Of a stretch of 32,869 nucleotides of DNA, positions 1 through 8,490 are shown piece after piece. A model generated the notes under the pieces. It was not told the DNA's origin. It worked only from the letters and a program-made list of their open reading frames with translations, and did no database searches. A program made the translations under genes and the position numbers. Position 1 is the first letter of the stretch; each line of letters begins with the position of its first letter. The stretch spans positions 1-32,869 of the forward strand of contig JANQOE010000038.1 in the NCBI GenBank assembly GCA_028279245.1, read 5' to 3'. This DNA comes from Alphaproteobacteria bacterium (GTDB lineage Bacteria; Pseudomonadota; Alphaproteobacteria; UBA6615).

Positions 1-182
1 CCACGCCCCTGGCGGCGCGCCGGGGCGGCACCGTCGACGCCGACGAGCCGACGGGTCTGCTGACCCACCATCGGGACATGGACCCGGCGACCTGGGCGTT
101 TGTCGAGCGGTTCATGCAAACCGCCCTGGCCCACCCGGCCACCGCCTGGCTCTCCGGACGACAGTTGTTCACCCCGGCATGA
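1..182 (+). CDS. C-terminal fragment, possibly polysaccharide deacetylase family
   Basis: This reading frame is open from the window edge (first full codon at base 3) to a TGA at 180-182, so only the last 59 residues are visible. The fragment contains Gly-Leu-Leu-Thr-His-His followed by Met-Asp and a Trp-Ala-Phe-Val-Glu stretch. That pattern resembles, from memory, the C-terminal end of polysaccharide-deacetylase-like proteins that sit near glycosyltransferases in alphaproteobacteria. No catalytic motif is inside the window, so the family call is an inference. The stop codon overlaps the next start as ATGA, which indicates translational coupling to the membrane protein downstream. It could equally be another enzyme with a similar tail. 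Confidence 0.4.
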   Translation, partial: TPLAARRGGTVDADEPTGLLTHHRDMDPATWAFVERFMQTALAHPATAWLSGRQLFTPA

Positions 183-715
183 GCACCCATCGCTACCCGT
201 TCGAAGCATTGTCCGGCGACTACATCCGCGCCGGCGCCGGCATACTCATTTGCGGTGGCCCGTTGCCTTTCTTGCTCGGCAACACACCCGCACTTGCTGT
301 GTTAGGGAGCCTTACCGCGTTGTTCGCGTTTTTCGGCTGGCGAACGCTTGTGCGGCAACGGACCACCATCCGCGTCGACGCGGAATCGATCGCCGCCTCC
401 GGCTTGATCCAAACGGAGCTTTTTTGGCGTAACCTGAACCATGTGAAACTGAGTTACTTCTCCACCAGGCGGGACCGCCGGGACGGTTGGATGCAGTTAA
501 ACATCGGTTCGGCGGACGGACGCCTGCGCATTGACTCAAGCATTGAGGAGTTTGAGTCATTGGCGCGTCATGCGCACACGGCCGCCCGCGCAAACGATCT
601 CGAAATGACCCCCGCCACCCTGGGCAACTTTCAGGCCCTTGGCATTCTCGACGAAGCGAAACCGGCCGGCTGGGGCGACCCGAACGCCTGGACCGAAGAA
701 GCCCGGCCGAACTGA
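179..715 (+). CDS. Small membrane protein, unknown function
   Basis: This 178-residue protein is not one I recognise. Residues about 16-55 form two hydrophobic segments separated by a short Gly/Asn-Thr-Pro turn, which would give a membrane hairpin. The remaining ~120 residues are soluble, with alternating beta-type segments resembling the small PH-like domains of bacterial membrane proteins (inference only). The ATG overlaps the upstream stop by 4 nt, and the stop lies 3 nt before the ABC-transporter ATPase start, so it is read in the same transcript as both neighbours. No cysteine cluster or enzymatic motif is visible. It may belong with the upstream envelope gene rather than the importer. 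Confidence 0.7.
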   Translation: MSTHRYPFEALSGDYIRAGAGILICGGPLPFLLGNTPALAVLGSLTALFAFFGWRTLVRQRTTIRVDAESIAASGLIQTELFWRNLNHVKLSYFSTRRDRRDGWMQLNIGSADGRLRIDSSIEEFESLARHAHTAARANDLEMTPATLGNFQALGILDEAKPAGWGDPNAWTEEARPN

Positions 716-718
716 CCC

Positions 719-2608
719 ATGACCGATCTCCTTCGTGTTGAAGACCTCGTCGTCGAGTTCAACATCCACGAAGGCATCCTGCGCGCTGTCGACGGCGCGT
801 CTTTTCGGATTCAGTCGGGAAAGACCACCGCACTCGTCGGCGAGTCCGGTTCCGGCAAATCGGTGTGCAGCCAGGCGATCATGGGCATCCTGCCCAAGAT
901 CGCCAAGATCGCCAGCGGCAAAATCCTCTTCGCCGATCCTGCGCAAGAAGGCGCCACTGTCGACATCGCCGGCCTGCACCCCGACAGCGCGGAGATCCGC
1001 GCCATTCGCGGCGGCCGCATCTCGATCATTTTCCAGGAGCCGATGACGTCACTGTCGCCCCTGCACACGGTCGGCGACCAGGTGAGCGAAGCGCTGCACC
1101 TGCACCGGTCCGTCGACAAGAAAACCGGCTGGGAAATCAGCACCGAAATGCTGCGGTTGGTCGGCTTCCCCGATCCCCAGCGCGCCATGAAGATCTATCC
1201 GTTCGAATTGTCCGGCGGGCTGCGCCAACGGGCGATGATTGCGATGGCCCTGGTCTGCCGTCCGGCGCTGCTGATCGCCGACGAACCGACGACCGCCCTG
1301 GACGTCACGATCCAGGCGCAGATCCTGAAGCTGATCACCGATCTGCAGGACGAGCTGCACATGGCCGTCTTGATGATTACCCACGACCTGGGTGTCGTCG
1401 CCAATGTCGCCGACGAAGTGGTCGTCATGTATCGCGGCAAGGTCATGGAGCGCGGCACACTCGACGACATTTTCGAACATGCCAGCCACCCCTACCTAAA
1501 GGCGCTGCTGAATGCGGTGCCCCGGTTCGAGATGGAGGCCGGTCAACGCCTGGTGCCCTTGCGGGAGGTGAAGGCGGAACCCGGGGTTCTGCTGGCGCAG
1601 CGCGAACCCTGGCCGGCAGACGCCGAAGCCGCCGGCCCGGTGCTCAAGGTCGACAGCATCTCGAAATCGTTTCTGATCCGCAAAGGCAGCTATTTCGGGC
1701 GCAGCAGCGAACGCCGGGTGCTGGCCGTCGATGATGTCAGCTTCGAGATTCGCCGCGGCGAGTGCCTTGGACTGGTCGGCGAGTCCGGCTGCGGCAAGAC
1801 CACGACTTCGAAGATCATCATGCGCGCCCTCGCGCCGGACTCCGGCAGCATCGTCTTCAACGATCGCGGCAAGCCGACCGATGTTCTGGCGCTCAGCGGC
1901 GAAGAGTTGAAAGCGTTCCGCCGCAAGATCCAATTCATCTTTCAGGATCCCTTCAGCGCCTTGAACCCCCGCATGACGGTTTTCCAGATTATTGCGGAAC
2001 CACTGGTCATCCACGAAATCGGCGACGAGAAGTCACGCGCCGACATGGTCAAGGAACTGCTCCGCCTCGTCGGGTTGGATCCGCGCTACCTGAATCGGTA
2101 CCCGCACAGCTTTTCCGGTGGCCAGCGTCAGCGCATTGGCATCGCAAGGGCGCTCGCCCTACAGCCGGAATTGCTGATCTGTGACGAACCGGTCAGCGCG
2201 CTCGATGTTTCGATCCAGGCACAGATCTTGAACCTGCTCAAGGATTTGCAGGAACAGATGGGCCTGACCTATCTGTTCATCAGCCACAATCTGGCGGTCA
2301 TTGACTATATGGCGGATCGCATCGCCGTGATGTGCGCCGGCCGCCTGGTCGAAACGGCACCGCGCGAGGCGCTGTTCCACAACCCGGTGCACCCCTACAC
2401 CAAGGCACTGCTCGCTGCGGTGCCCGATCCGAACCCGCACCGCCGTCTGGATCTGGCCGCACTGATGGAAGGACGGGCATCACTGCCGGATGCATGGCCC
2501 GCGCCGTTTACGATCAACGGATCGACCCACCCCCGCCTCGTGGATATCGGCGATGGACACTATGTCCGCGCGGATCCGGATCGAGGCGCACTGCCCAACG
2601 TGGCATAA
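719..2608 (+). CDS. Oligopeptide-type ABC importer ATPase, fused OppD-OppF
   Basis: This 629-residue protein has two complete ABC ATPase domains. The first has Walker A GESGSGKS (41-48), signature LSGGLRQR (164-171) and Walker B with Asp188-Glu189. The second has Walker A GESGCGKT (354-361), signature SGGQRQR (466-472) and Asp489-Glu490. Each domain is followed by the HPY-containing C-terminal extension typical of the Opp/Dpp family (HPYLKALL and HPYTKALL). It would power uptake of oligopeptides or similar solutes through the two permeases downstream. Most Opp systems use two separate ATPases; the fused form is known from YejF- and GsiA-like proteins. It is the first of four importer genes, with 26 nt to the binding protein. 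All catalytic motifs are intact. Confidence 0.93.
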   Translation: MTDLLRVEDLVVEFNIHEGILRAVDGASFRIQSGKTTALVGESGSGKSVCSQAIMGILPKIAKIASGKILFADPAQEGATVDIAGLHPDSAEIRAIRGGRISIIFQEPMTSLSPLHTVGDQVSEALHLHRSVDKKTGWEISTEMLRLVGFPDPQRAMKIYPFELSGGLRQRAMIAMALVCRPALLIADEPTTALDVTIQAQILKLITDLQDELHMAVLMITHDLGVVANVADEVVVMYRGKVMERGTLDDIFEHASHPYLKALLNAVPRFEMEAGQRLVPLREVKAEPGVLLAQREPWPADAEAAGPVLKVDSISKSFLIRKGSYFGRSSERRVLAVDDVSFEIRRGECLGLVGESGCGKTTTSKIIMRALAPDSGSIVFNDRGKPTDVLALSGEELKAFRRKIQFIFQDPFSALNPRMTVFQIIAEPLVIHEIGDEKSRADMVKELLRLVGLDPRYLNRYPHSFSGGQRQRIGIARALALQPELLICDEPVSALDVSIQAQILNLLKDLQEQMGLTYLFISHNLAVIDYMADRIAVMCAGRLVETAPREALFHNPVHPYTKALLAAVPDPNPHRRLDLAALMEGRASLPDAWPAPFTINGSTHPRLVDIGDGHYVRADPDRGALPNVA

Positions 2609-2634
2609 AGAAGAACAGGGAGAAATTGGGCCAC

Positions 2635-4530
2635 ATGTTCTCGCTTCGTCTAACCGCACCCATCGTCGCGGCGCTGATTGCAGCGCCAGCATTCGCATTG
2701 GAGCTGAAAGAAACACCGACGCTCACCGACAAAGTCACCGCCGGCGAACTGCCGCCGGTTGCCGAGCGTGTGCCGGCAACGCCACGGGTCGTCGAACCCA
2801 CGGGCATCGGCACCCATGGCGGCGACCTGCGGATCCTGATGTCCCGGGCGCGGGACACGCGCATGATGTCGGTCTATGGTTACGCTCGTCTGGTCGCCTA
2901 CGACCCGGACCTCAATCTGGTGCCGGACATCCTCGAGAGCTTTGACGTCGAAGAAGGCCGCATCTTCACCCTGACGCTGCGTGAGGGTCACAAATGGTCG
3001 GACGGCCACCCGTTCACAGCCGAGGACTTCCGCTACTACTGGGAAAACATTGCGCAGAACGAGGAGCTGGCGCCGTTCGGCCCGCCCCCGGTGTTTCGCG
3101 TCGAAGGTGAGCTCCCCCGGTTCGAAGTCGTTGACGAGCGCACGGTGCGTTATAGCTGGACCAACCCGAACCCGTTCTTCCTGTCCAAGCTTGCCTCGCC
3201 CCGGCCAGACTTCATCTACCGGCCCGCGCATTTTCTGAAGCAGTTCCACGGCGAATTTGCCGACCCGGCGACATTGGATGCCCTGATAAAGAAGCGTCGG
3301 TTGCGCAGCTGGGCGCCCCTCCACAATGCGATGGACAATCTCTACCGCAACGACAATCCGGAACTGCCGACGCTGGACCCTTGGGTGAACACGGTGCGGC
3401 CGCCGGCACAGCAGTTCGTTTTCGTGCGCAACCCGTATTTCCACCGGGTCGACGTGGAAGGGCAGCAGCTTCCCTACATCGACCGGGTCCTCATGAACAT
3501 CGCTGACGGCAAGCTGATCCCGGCGAAAGCCGGTGCCGGCGAAACGGACCTGCAGGCGCGCAATCTGTTCATGAGCAACTACACGTTCCTCCGCCAGTCC
3601 GAGGAACGGGAAGGCTATCGCACCCTGCTTTGGTCGGCCGCACGCGGCGCGCAGATCGCCCTTTTCCCCAACATGCACCACGAGGATCCGGTCTGGCGCG
3701 AGCTGTTTCGCGATCGGCGATTCCGCCGTGCCCTAAGCCTTGGCATCGACCGCGACGAAATCAACGACGTCATCTATTTCGGCCTGGCGCTCCCCGCCAA
3801 CAACACGGTCATGCCAGAAAGTCCCCTCTTCAACGACGAGTATCAGACCCGTTGGACGGAGTTCGATCCGGATCTGGCCAACGAATTGCTCGACGAGATC
3901 GGCCTCACGGAACGCGACGCGGACGGCGTGCGCTTGCTGCCCGACGGCCGCCTACTGGAGATCGTTGTCGAGACTGCAGGCGACAGCACCGAACAGGTCG
4001 ACGTTCTTCAACTCGTCCATGACACCTGGCTGAACGAACTGGGCGTCAAGATCTTCACCCGGCCATCGCAAACCGAGGTCTTCCGCAATCGGATTTTTGC
4101 GGGACAGACCCAGATGGCGGCAGCGCCGGGCGCGGATAATGCCATCGCCACCGCCGCGATGAGCCCCTCCGACTTCGTTCCCATTCAACAGATCCACTAC
4201 CAGTGGCCAAAATGGGGACAGTATTTCGAGACCGATGGGAAGGCCGGCGAAGCGCCGGACATGCCAGCGGGCATCGAGCTACTGGATCTCTACAACAGCT
4301 GGCGGCGGGCCGACACCGACGGCCAGCGCGCCGAGATCTGGGATCGCATCCTCGACGTCTACACCGACGAAGTGTTCAGCATCGGCATAGTTTGCTGCAC
4401 CCGGCAACCGGTCGTCGTCAGCGAAAGTCTGCAGAACATTCCCGAGGAAGGCATTTATAGCTGGGATCCCGGCGCCCACTTCGGCATCTACCTACCCGAC
4501 ACCTTCTACTTCAGCGACACACCCGGATAA
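2635..4530 (+). CDS. Periplasmic solute-binding protein of peptide-type ABC importer
   Basis: This 631-residue secreted protein belongs to the extracellular solute-binding family 5 (SBP_bac_5). The frame is open upstream, but ATG 2635 is chosen. It has a purine-rich ribosome site (AGGGAGAA) about 10 nt ahead and opens a classical signal peptide: a basic residue, a hydrophobic core and cleavage near AFA at about residue 21. The family hallmark Trp-Ser-Asp-Gly-His-Pro-Phe followed by a Glu-Asp-Phe-Arg-Tyr segment is present near residues 122-135. Starting earlier would remove the signal peptide from the N-terminus and overlap the ATPase gene. The solute cannot be read from sequence; relatives bind peptides, opines or oligosaccharides. 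Confidence 0.9.
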   Translation: MFSLRLTAPIVAALIAAPAFALELKETPTLTDKVTAGELPPVAERVPATPRVVEPTGIGTHGGDLRILMSRARDTRMMSVYGYARLVAYDPDLNLVPDILESFDVEEGRIFTLTLREGHKWSDGHPFTAEDFRYYWENIAQNEELAPFGPPPVFRVEGELPRFEVVDERTVRYSWTNPNPFFLSKLASPRPDFIYRPAHFLKQFHGEFADPATLDALIKKRRLRSWAPLHNAMDNLYRNDNPELPTLDPWVNTVRPPAQQFVFVRNPYFHRVDVEGQQLPYIDRVLMNIADGKLIPAKAGAGETDLQARNLFMSNYTFLRQSEEREGYRTLLWSAARGAQIALFPNMHHEDPVWRELFRDRRFRRALSLGIDRDEINDVIYFGLALPANNTVMPESPLFNDEYQTRWTEFDPDLANELLDEIGLTERDADGVRLLPDGRLLEIVVETAGDSTEQVDVLQLVHDTWLNELGVKIFTRPSQTEVFRNRIFAGQTQMAAAPGADNAIATAAMSPSDFVPIQQIHYQWPKWGQYFETDGKAGEAPDMPAGIELLDLYNSWRRADTDGQRAEIWDRILDVYTDEVFSIGIVCCTRQPVVVSESLQNIPEEGIYSWDPGAHFGIYLPDTFYFSDTPG

Positions 4531-4541
4531 GATCGGCCGCC

Positions 4542-5537
4542 ATGTTGATTTACATCGCCCGCCGGATCCTAGTGATGATCCCGACGCTGCTGATTATCAG
4601 CGCCGTCGTGTTCGTCATCATTCAACTACCGCCGGGTGATTTCCTGGAAACCCAGATCGCCGAAATGCAGTCCCGGGGCGAGGCGGTCGACCCCAGCCGC
4701 ATTGAAGCACTGCGCCGCCAATACGGCCTCGACCAGCCGTTGTGGCGCCAATACCTGGAGTGGACGTTCGGTCTGTTGCAGGGTGACTTCGGCCAGTCCT
4801 TCGAACACAACCGGCCGGTTTCGGAGCTGATTGGCGAACGCATGGTGCTGACCTTGGTCGTCACCATGGCGACGATCATTTTCATTTGGGTTGTCAGCTT
4901 CGCCATCGGAACCTACACGGCGACCCGCCAGTATGGCCTCGGCGACAACTTCGCCACGTTCATGGGATACATCGGCCTCGCCACGCCGAACTTCCTGCTT
5001 GCCCTGATCCTGATGTACCTGGCGAACGTCTGGTTTGACATTTCGCTGGGCGGCATCATGGACGACGAGTTCCGCAATCAGCCCTGGTCCTGGGCGAAAG
5101 CGTGGTCCGTCTTCCAGCATCTATGGATCCCAGTCATCGTCATCGGCACGTCGGGAACGGCCGGCATGATCCGCCGGTTGCGCGCCAACCTGCTCGATGA
5201 ACTGCAGAAGCAATACGTTGTCACCGGCCGCGCAAAAGGGTTGCCGCCCCGCAAACTGCTGTGGAAGTACCCGCTGCGCGTTTCGCTGAATCCGTTTATC
5301 GCCGACATCGGCAACATCCTGCCGGAAGTCGTTTCCGGATCGGCCATCGTCGCCATCGTCCTCAACCTCGACATCAGCGGCCGCATGCTGCTGCGCGCAC
5401 TTGAAGCGCAGGACATGTTCCTGGCGGGGTCGTTCCTCATGTTCCTGGCGGTGCTGACCGTCATCGGGACATTGCTGTCGGACCTCGCGCTTGCCGCGCT
5501 GGATCCCCGAATCCGTCTTGGCGGCTCCACCCGATGA
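4542..5537 (+). CDS. ABC importer permease, OppB/DppB type
   Basis: This 331-residue inner-membrane permease begins with the usual short cytoplasmic start (Tyr-Ile-Ala-Arg-Arg) and a first transmembrane helix. A periplasmic stretch follows with the family's Pro-Gly-Asp near the membrane and the Tyr-Gly-Leu-Asp-Gln-Pro motif. The EAA-type cytoplasmic loop that contacts the ATPase is visible around residues 220-245 (Val-Thr-Gly-Arg-Ala-Lys-Gly-Leu). Five further hydrophobic segments follow. It starts 11 nt after the binding protein and its stop overlaps the next start as ATGA, so all four importer genes are one operon. It pairs with the OppC-type permease. Confidence 0.93.
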   Translation: MLIYIARRILVMIPTLLIISAVVFVIIQLPPGDFLETQIAEMQSRGEAVDPSRIEALRRQYGLDQPLWRQYLEWTFGLLQGDFGQSFEHNRPVSELIGERMVLTLVVTMATIIFIWVVSFAIGTYTATRQYGLGDNFATFMGYIGLATPNFLLALILMYLANVWFDISLGGIMDDEFRNQPWSWAKAWSVFQHLWIPVIVIGTSGTAGMIRRLRANLLDELQKQYVVTGRAKGLPPRKLLWKYPLRVSLNPFIADIGNILPEVVSGSAIVAIVLNLDISGRMLLRALEAQDMFLAGSFLMFLAVLTVIGTLLSDLALAALDPRIRLGGSTR

Positions 5538-6748
5538 GCGAAACGCCCAAGAGCCCGGCAAACGGCGGCGGCACACTCAGCGCCACCGACCGCCCAACCC
5601 ACTTCGTTTCGACCGAGCCATTCGACCCGGCGGAAGAGGTGATCCTGACGCCGGAGCAGGAACGCTACTACATGGCGTCCCAATGGAAGCTGATGTGGTG
5701 GAAGCTGAAGCGCCACAAGCTGGCGCTGGTCGCCGGCGTCTTCCTGCTCATCCTCTACCTGACCGCGCTGTTTGCCGAGATCGTCGCGCCTTACGAACTG
5801 CAGCACCGCGAACGGCGTTCGCTGTTCGCACCACCCCAGGCCATTCACCTGTTCCACGAAGGCCGCTTTGTCGGACCGTTTGTCTACGGTTACGAGTTCA
5901 AGCGCGACCTGGAAACGTTGCAGCCTATCTACACCCCCGACACATCGGACGTGCAGCGACTGCGCTTCTTCTGTCTCGGCAACCACCGTGGCGCGGACTA
6001 CGAACTTTGGGGCCTGATTCCGGGGAGCTTCCACCTGGTGTGTCCGGCGGATGGCGGCACGCTCTTCCTGCTGGGCACCGACCGGCTGGGGCGCGACATG
6101 TTTTCGCGCATCGTCTACGGCTCGCGCATCTCGCTCACCATCGGCCTGGTCGGCGTCACCCTCAGTTTCTTGCTGGGTATGGTGATCGGCGGCGTCGCCG
6201 GATACTACGGCGGCTGGGTCGACAATATCGTTCAGCGCACCATCGAGGTCGTGCGTTCCTTCCCGCGGCTGCCCTTATGGATGGCATTGGCCGCGGCCCT
6301 ACCGGTGAAATGGTCGCCCCTCGTCATCTACTTCGGCATAACGATCATTCTGGCATTGGTGGACTGGCCGGGTTTGGCCCGTTCGGTCCGTTCCAAGTTC
6401 CTCGCGCTGCGGGAGGAGGACTTTTGCACCGCGGCCGAGCTGATGGGGGCGCCGCCCCGGCGCATCATCGGCCGCCACCTCATGCCGAGCTTCGCCAGTC
6501 ACCTCATCGCTTCGGCTTCGTTGGCAATTCCGGAAATGATCCTGGGCGAAACCGCTCTAAGCTTCTTGAACCTTGGGCTCAGACCGCCGATCACCAGTTG
6601 GGGCGTCGTGCTCAACGAAGCGCAAAACATCGAAGCGGTTGTTTTGTTCCCGTGGCTGATGACGCCGATGATCCCCGTCATCCTGACGGTCCTTGCTTTC
6701 AACTTCTTGGGTGACGGGCTGCGGGACGCGGCCGATCCCTACAAGTAA
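5534..6748 (+). CDS. ABC importer permease, OppC/DppC type with long periplasmic insert
   Basis: This 404-residue permease has an N-terminal cytoplasmic tail of about 60 residues and a first transmembrane helix near 70-90. The C-terminal half is a standard OppC domain, including Gly-Thr-Asp-Arg-Leu-Gly-Arg-Asp before helix 2 and an EAA loop with Ala-Ala-Glu-Leu-Met-Gly-Ala-Pro. OppC proteins are usually about 300 residues. The extra length comes from the long tail and a roughly 80-90 residue insert between helix 1 and the Gly-Thr-Asp motif, rich in aromatic residues and carrying two cysteines. The insert lies on the periplasmic side and could contact the binding protein (inference). The start overlaps the OppB-type stop by 4 nt. 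Confidence 0.92.
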   Translation: MSETPKSPANGGGTLSATDRPTHFVSTEPFDPAEEVILTPEQERYYMASQWKLMWWKLKRHKLALVAGVFLLILYLTALFAEIVAPYELQHRERRSLFAPPQAIHLFHEGRFVGPFVYGYEFKRDLETLQPIYTPDTSDVQRLRFFCLGNHRGADYELWGLIPGSFHLVCPADGGTLFLLGTDRLGRDMFSRIVYGSRISLTIGLVGVTLSFLLGMVIGGVAGYYGGWVDNIVQRTIEVVRSFPRLPLWMALAAALPVKWSPLVIYFGITIILALVDWPGLARSVRSKFLALREEDFCTAAELMGAPPRRIIGRHLMPSFASHLIASASLAIPEMILGETALSFLNLGLRPPITSWGVVLNEAQNIEAVVLFPWLMTPMIPVILTVLAFNFLGDGLRDAADPYK

Positions 6749-6752
6749 GGGC

Positions 6753-7592
6753 CTAGGCGAGGTCCAGCGTCATGCCTTCGCGGGCGACCAGGGTGCCCGG
6801 CCGGCGCTTCTCCGCGGCCTCGGCAATGCCGTCCATGAAACGGTCATCATGGGATGGATCGTGATGAAATATCACAAAGGTGCGGACATCGGCCCGCTCG
6901 GCCAGCTCCATGCCCGCCTCCCAGGTTGAGTGGCCCCAACCTCGGTGGCATTCGTATTCTTCGTTGGTGTAGTTGCAGTCGTAGATGAAGTAGTCGGCCC
7001 CGCGCACCAGTTCGACGATCCGTTCATCGGCGTCCCCGCCGTCATGCTCCGTATCGGTGACGTAGCAGAGGCTGCGGCCGCGATAGTTAATGCGATACCC
7101 GGTCGCGCCATTTGGATGGTTCAGGAGAGTCGTAGCGACCTTGATATCGTCCCCCAACTCGATCTGCTCACCGGCCCGGAACTCTTGGCACGCGACGGAC
7201 GCCCCCATGATCTCCATCGGCACCGGAAACAGCGGCGCGACCATGAGTTTGCACAGCACGCCCTGCAGGCCCTCGCCATTCTGTAGGTGACCGGCCCACA
7301 GCCGGAACTGATTGCCGGGTTTGTACATCGGCATGAAGAAGGGCAGGCCGCTGACATGATCGAAATGCGTATGCGTAAACAACATGTCGGCATCGACGCT
7401 GGGCGTACTCGCCAAGTGTTCGCCCAACGGACGCAGGCCGGTCCCGCCGTCCAGGATAATCAGCCGTTCGCCGCAACGAACCTCAATGCAGGAGGTGTTT
7501 CCGCCATAACGGATCGTGTCGGGCCCTGGGCAAGCGATGCTGCCGCGGACGCCCCAGAAGCGCGCCATGTATCCGTTTTCAGCGCCGACCAT
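6753..7592 (-). CDS. Metallo-beta-lactamase-fold hydrolase
   Basis: This protein of up to 279 residues carries the MBL zinc motif HTHFDH (74-79) after the ILDGGTG strand. Further likely ligands are the Asp in the Val-Thr-Asp-Thr-Glu-His segment and the late His in FHHDPSH. The opening RFWGVRGSIACPG pattern is characteristic of a family of stand-alone MBL hydrolases related to phosphodiesterases such as PhnP or RNase Z. The substrate is unknown; a phosphodiester is the reasonable guess. ATG 7592 is the upstream option; ATG 7568 (residue 9) would start right at the conserved region and may be the true start. The gene converges on the importer operon with only a 4-nt gap and is divergent from the helix-turn-helix gene. 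Confidence 0.85.
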   Translation of the reverse strand: MVGAENGYMARFWGVRGSIACPGPDTIRYGGNTSCIEVRCGERLIILDGGTGLRPLGEHLASTPSVDADMLFTHTHFDHVSGLPFFMPMYKPGNQFRLWAGHLQNGEGLQGVLCKLMVAPLFPVPMEIMGASVACQEFRAGEQIELGDDIKVATTLLNHPNGATGYRINYRGRSLCYVTDTEHDGGDADERIVELVRGADYFIYDCNYTNEEYECHRGWGHSTWEAGMELAERADVRTFVIFHHDPSHDDRFMDGIAEAAEKRRPGTLVAREGMTLDLA

Positions 7593-7665
7593 CTGTCAAT
7601 GGAACCCCCGACCTATCAATCAGTTTCCCCCGGTAAGCAGATTGATCCATCACTGCATAGACGGA

Positions 7666-7681
7666 AGTGACGGACATCACA
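7666..7681. promoter_or_regulatory. CRP/FNR-like palindrome (candidate operator)
   Basis: The sequence AGTGA, six bases, TCACA lies in the 217-nt divergent region between the MBL hydrolase and the helix-turn-helix gene. It differs from the TGTGA-N6-TCACA half-site arrangement of CRP/FNR-family regulators at one position. Its place between two divergent starts suits an operator for either gene. A single near-match can arise by chance, so this is only a candidate. Confidence 0.25.
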
Positions 7682-7809
7682 ACGCCGCGAGCTTAACCAA
7701 GTCCTAACCCCGGCCCGGCGTGAAACAAGCACTTTTTGAGTAGGTCCTTCGGGCATGCGGCCCGAACGAATAGTTCAGCACAGTTGTGCGGAACACTACG
7801 ATACCGAAC

Positions 7810-8427
7810 ATGCCTGAGCCGACCCAACGCACCGCACTTCCCCTCGTCGATGCGGCCGAACATCTGGGTATCTCGCCGAACGCGCTGCGGATGCGGGTCG
7901 CCCGCGGCCGGGCCGAAGGTATACGGCGGGAGGGCCGGCTGTTCGTCTATGTCGACGCCGAGCCCCGGCCGACGATCGAACCGGCAGAGGAACGAACCGA
8001 GGAACCGGCGGTCGAGGACTTCAACACGCTTTTGGAACTACAGCGCACCGAGTTGAACCGGCTGCTGGCGGAGAACCGCCGCCTGAACGAGCGGTTGGAT
8101 AGCCTGCTCGACATGCTCCGCGCGGAACAGACCGGCCGTCAGGCGCTGCAGAACCTGCTGGGCGATATCGCCCGGTCTCAGCCCACCGCCCCGCCGCCGG
8201 GGGGGGATCCCCGGCACCGGCTGCGGGCGCTCGAACAAGCCAACCGCGACTTGCGCCTGGCCGTCTTGCAAATGGCGGAGTCCTTTGGGCGGGGCACCCG
8301 GTCCGCCGCCCAGTCGGAGACGGACCGTCCCCCCCGCCATCTGGAGTCCGACACAGCGGCCACCCGCCTGACTTTGGCGGAGTTGTCGCGTTATCTACAA
8401 GGTATGCGCAGGCGCAGCCAAACCTGA
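7810..8427 (+). CDS. Helix-turn-helix and coiled-coil protein, unknown role
   Basis: This 205-residue protein starts at ATG 7810; a GTG at 7786 would add eight residues. Residues 11-45 look like a MerR/excisionase-like helix-turn-helix: LVDAAEHLGIS, then Asn-Ala-Leu-Arg-Met-Arg-Val and a basic wing ending in Phe-Val-Tyr-Val. An acidic linker (50-70) leads to a long heptad-rich helix (about 72-120: ELQRTELNRLLAEN and onward). A proline/glycine break at 126-132 is followed by a second charged helix (136-160). The architecture resembles small DNA-binding proteins common on alphaproteobacterial chromosomes and plasmids, sometimes linked to replication or mobilisation. The Gly-Gly break is encoded by a run of eight G bases (8199-8206). 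Oligomeric DNA binding is inferred. Confidence 0.75.
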   Translation: MPEPTQRTALPLVDAAEHLGISPNALRMRVARGRAEGIRREGRLFVYVDAEPRPTIEPAEERTEEPAVEDFNTLLELQRTELNRLLAENRRLNERLDSLLDMLRAEQTGRQALQNLLGDIARSQPTAPPPGGDPRHRLRALEQANRDLRLAVLQMAESFGRGTRSAAQSETDRPPRHLESDTAATRLTLAELSRYLQGMRRRSQT

Positions 8428-8440
8428 GTCAAAAAAGTGT

Positions 8441-8457
8441 CCGCCCGCTGGGGGCGG
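8441..8457 (+). other. Hairpin just after the helix-turn-helix gene
   Basis: CCGCCC and GGGCGG form a perfect 6-bp stem with a five-base loop, starting 13 nt after the stop codon at 8427. No T-run follows, so it is not a standard intrinsic terminator. It may protect the 3' end of the mRNA or help a Rho-dependent stop. Confidence 0.4.
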
Positions 8458-8479
8458 TCCCAGTCCTCCGACAACGAGA

Positions 8480-8485
8480 TATAAT
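8480..8485 (+). promoter_or_regulatory. Consensus -10 box (TATAAT)
   Basis: An exact TATAAT lies in the gene-free strip. It is enclosed by an inverted repeat, CGAGAT (8475-8480) and ATCTCG (8491-8496). No good -35 hexamer stands at the expected spacing upstream. If active, transcription would start near 8491-8493 and run into the terminator ending at 8603. Confidence 0.4.
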
Positions 8486-8490
8486 TCTGC

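Noticed and set aside
2332..2634. N-terminal extension of the solute-binding protein frame
   Set aside because: It overlaps the ATPase gene by over 270 nt, lacks family character and would bury the signal peptide; ATG 2635 has a good ribosome site.
2650..3681. Long minus-strand open frame across the binding-protein gene
   Set aside because: It is antisense to a clear secreted-protein gene, has biased composition and no domain.
5491..6714. Long open frame (about 400 codons) overlapping the OppC-type permease
   Set aside because: It is an Arg/His/Pro-rich shadow of a GC-rich gene, shifted against a clear permease frame, with no recognisable domain.
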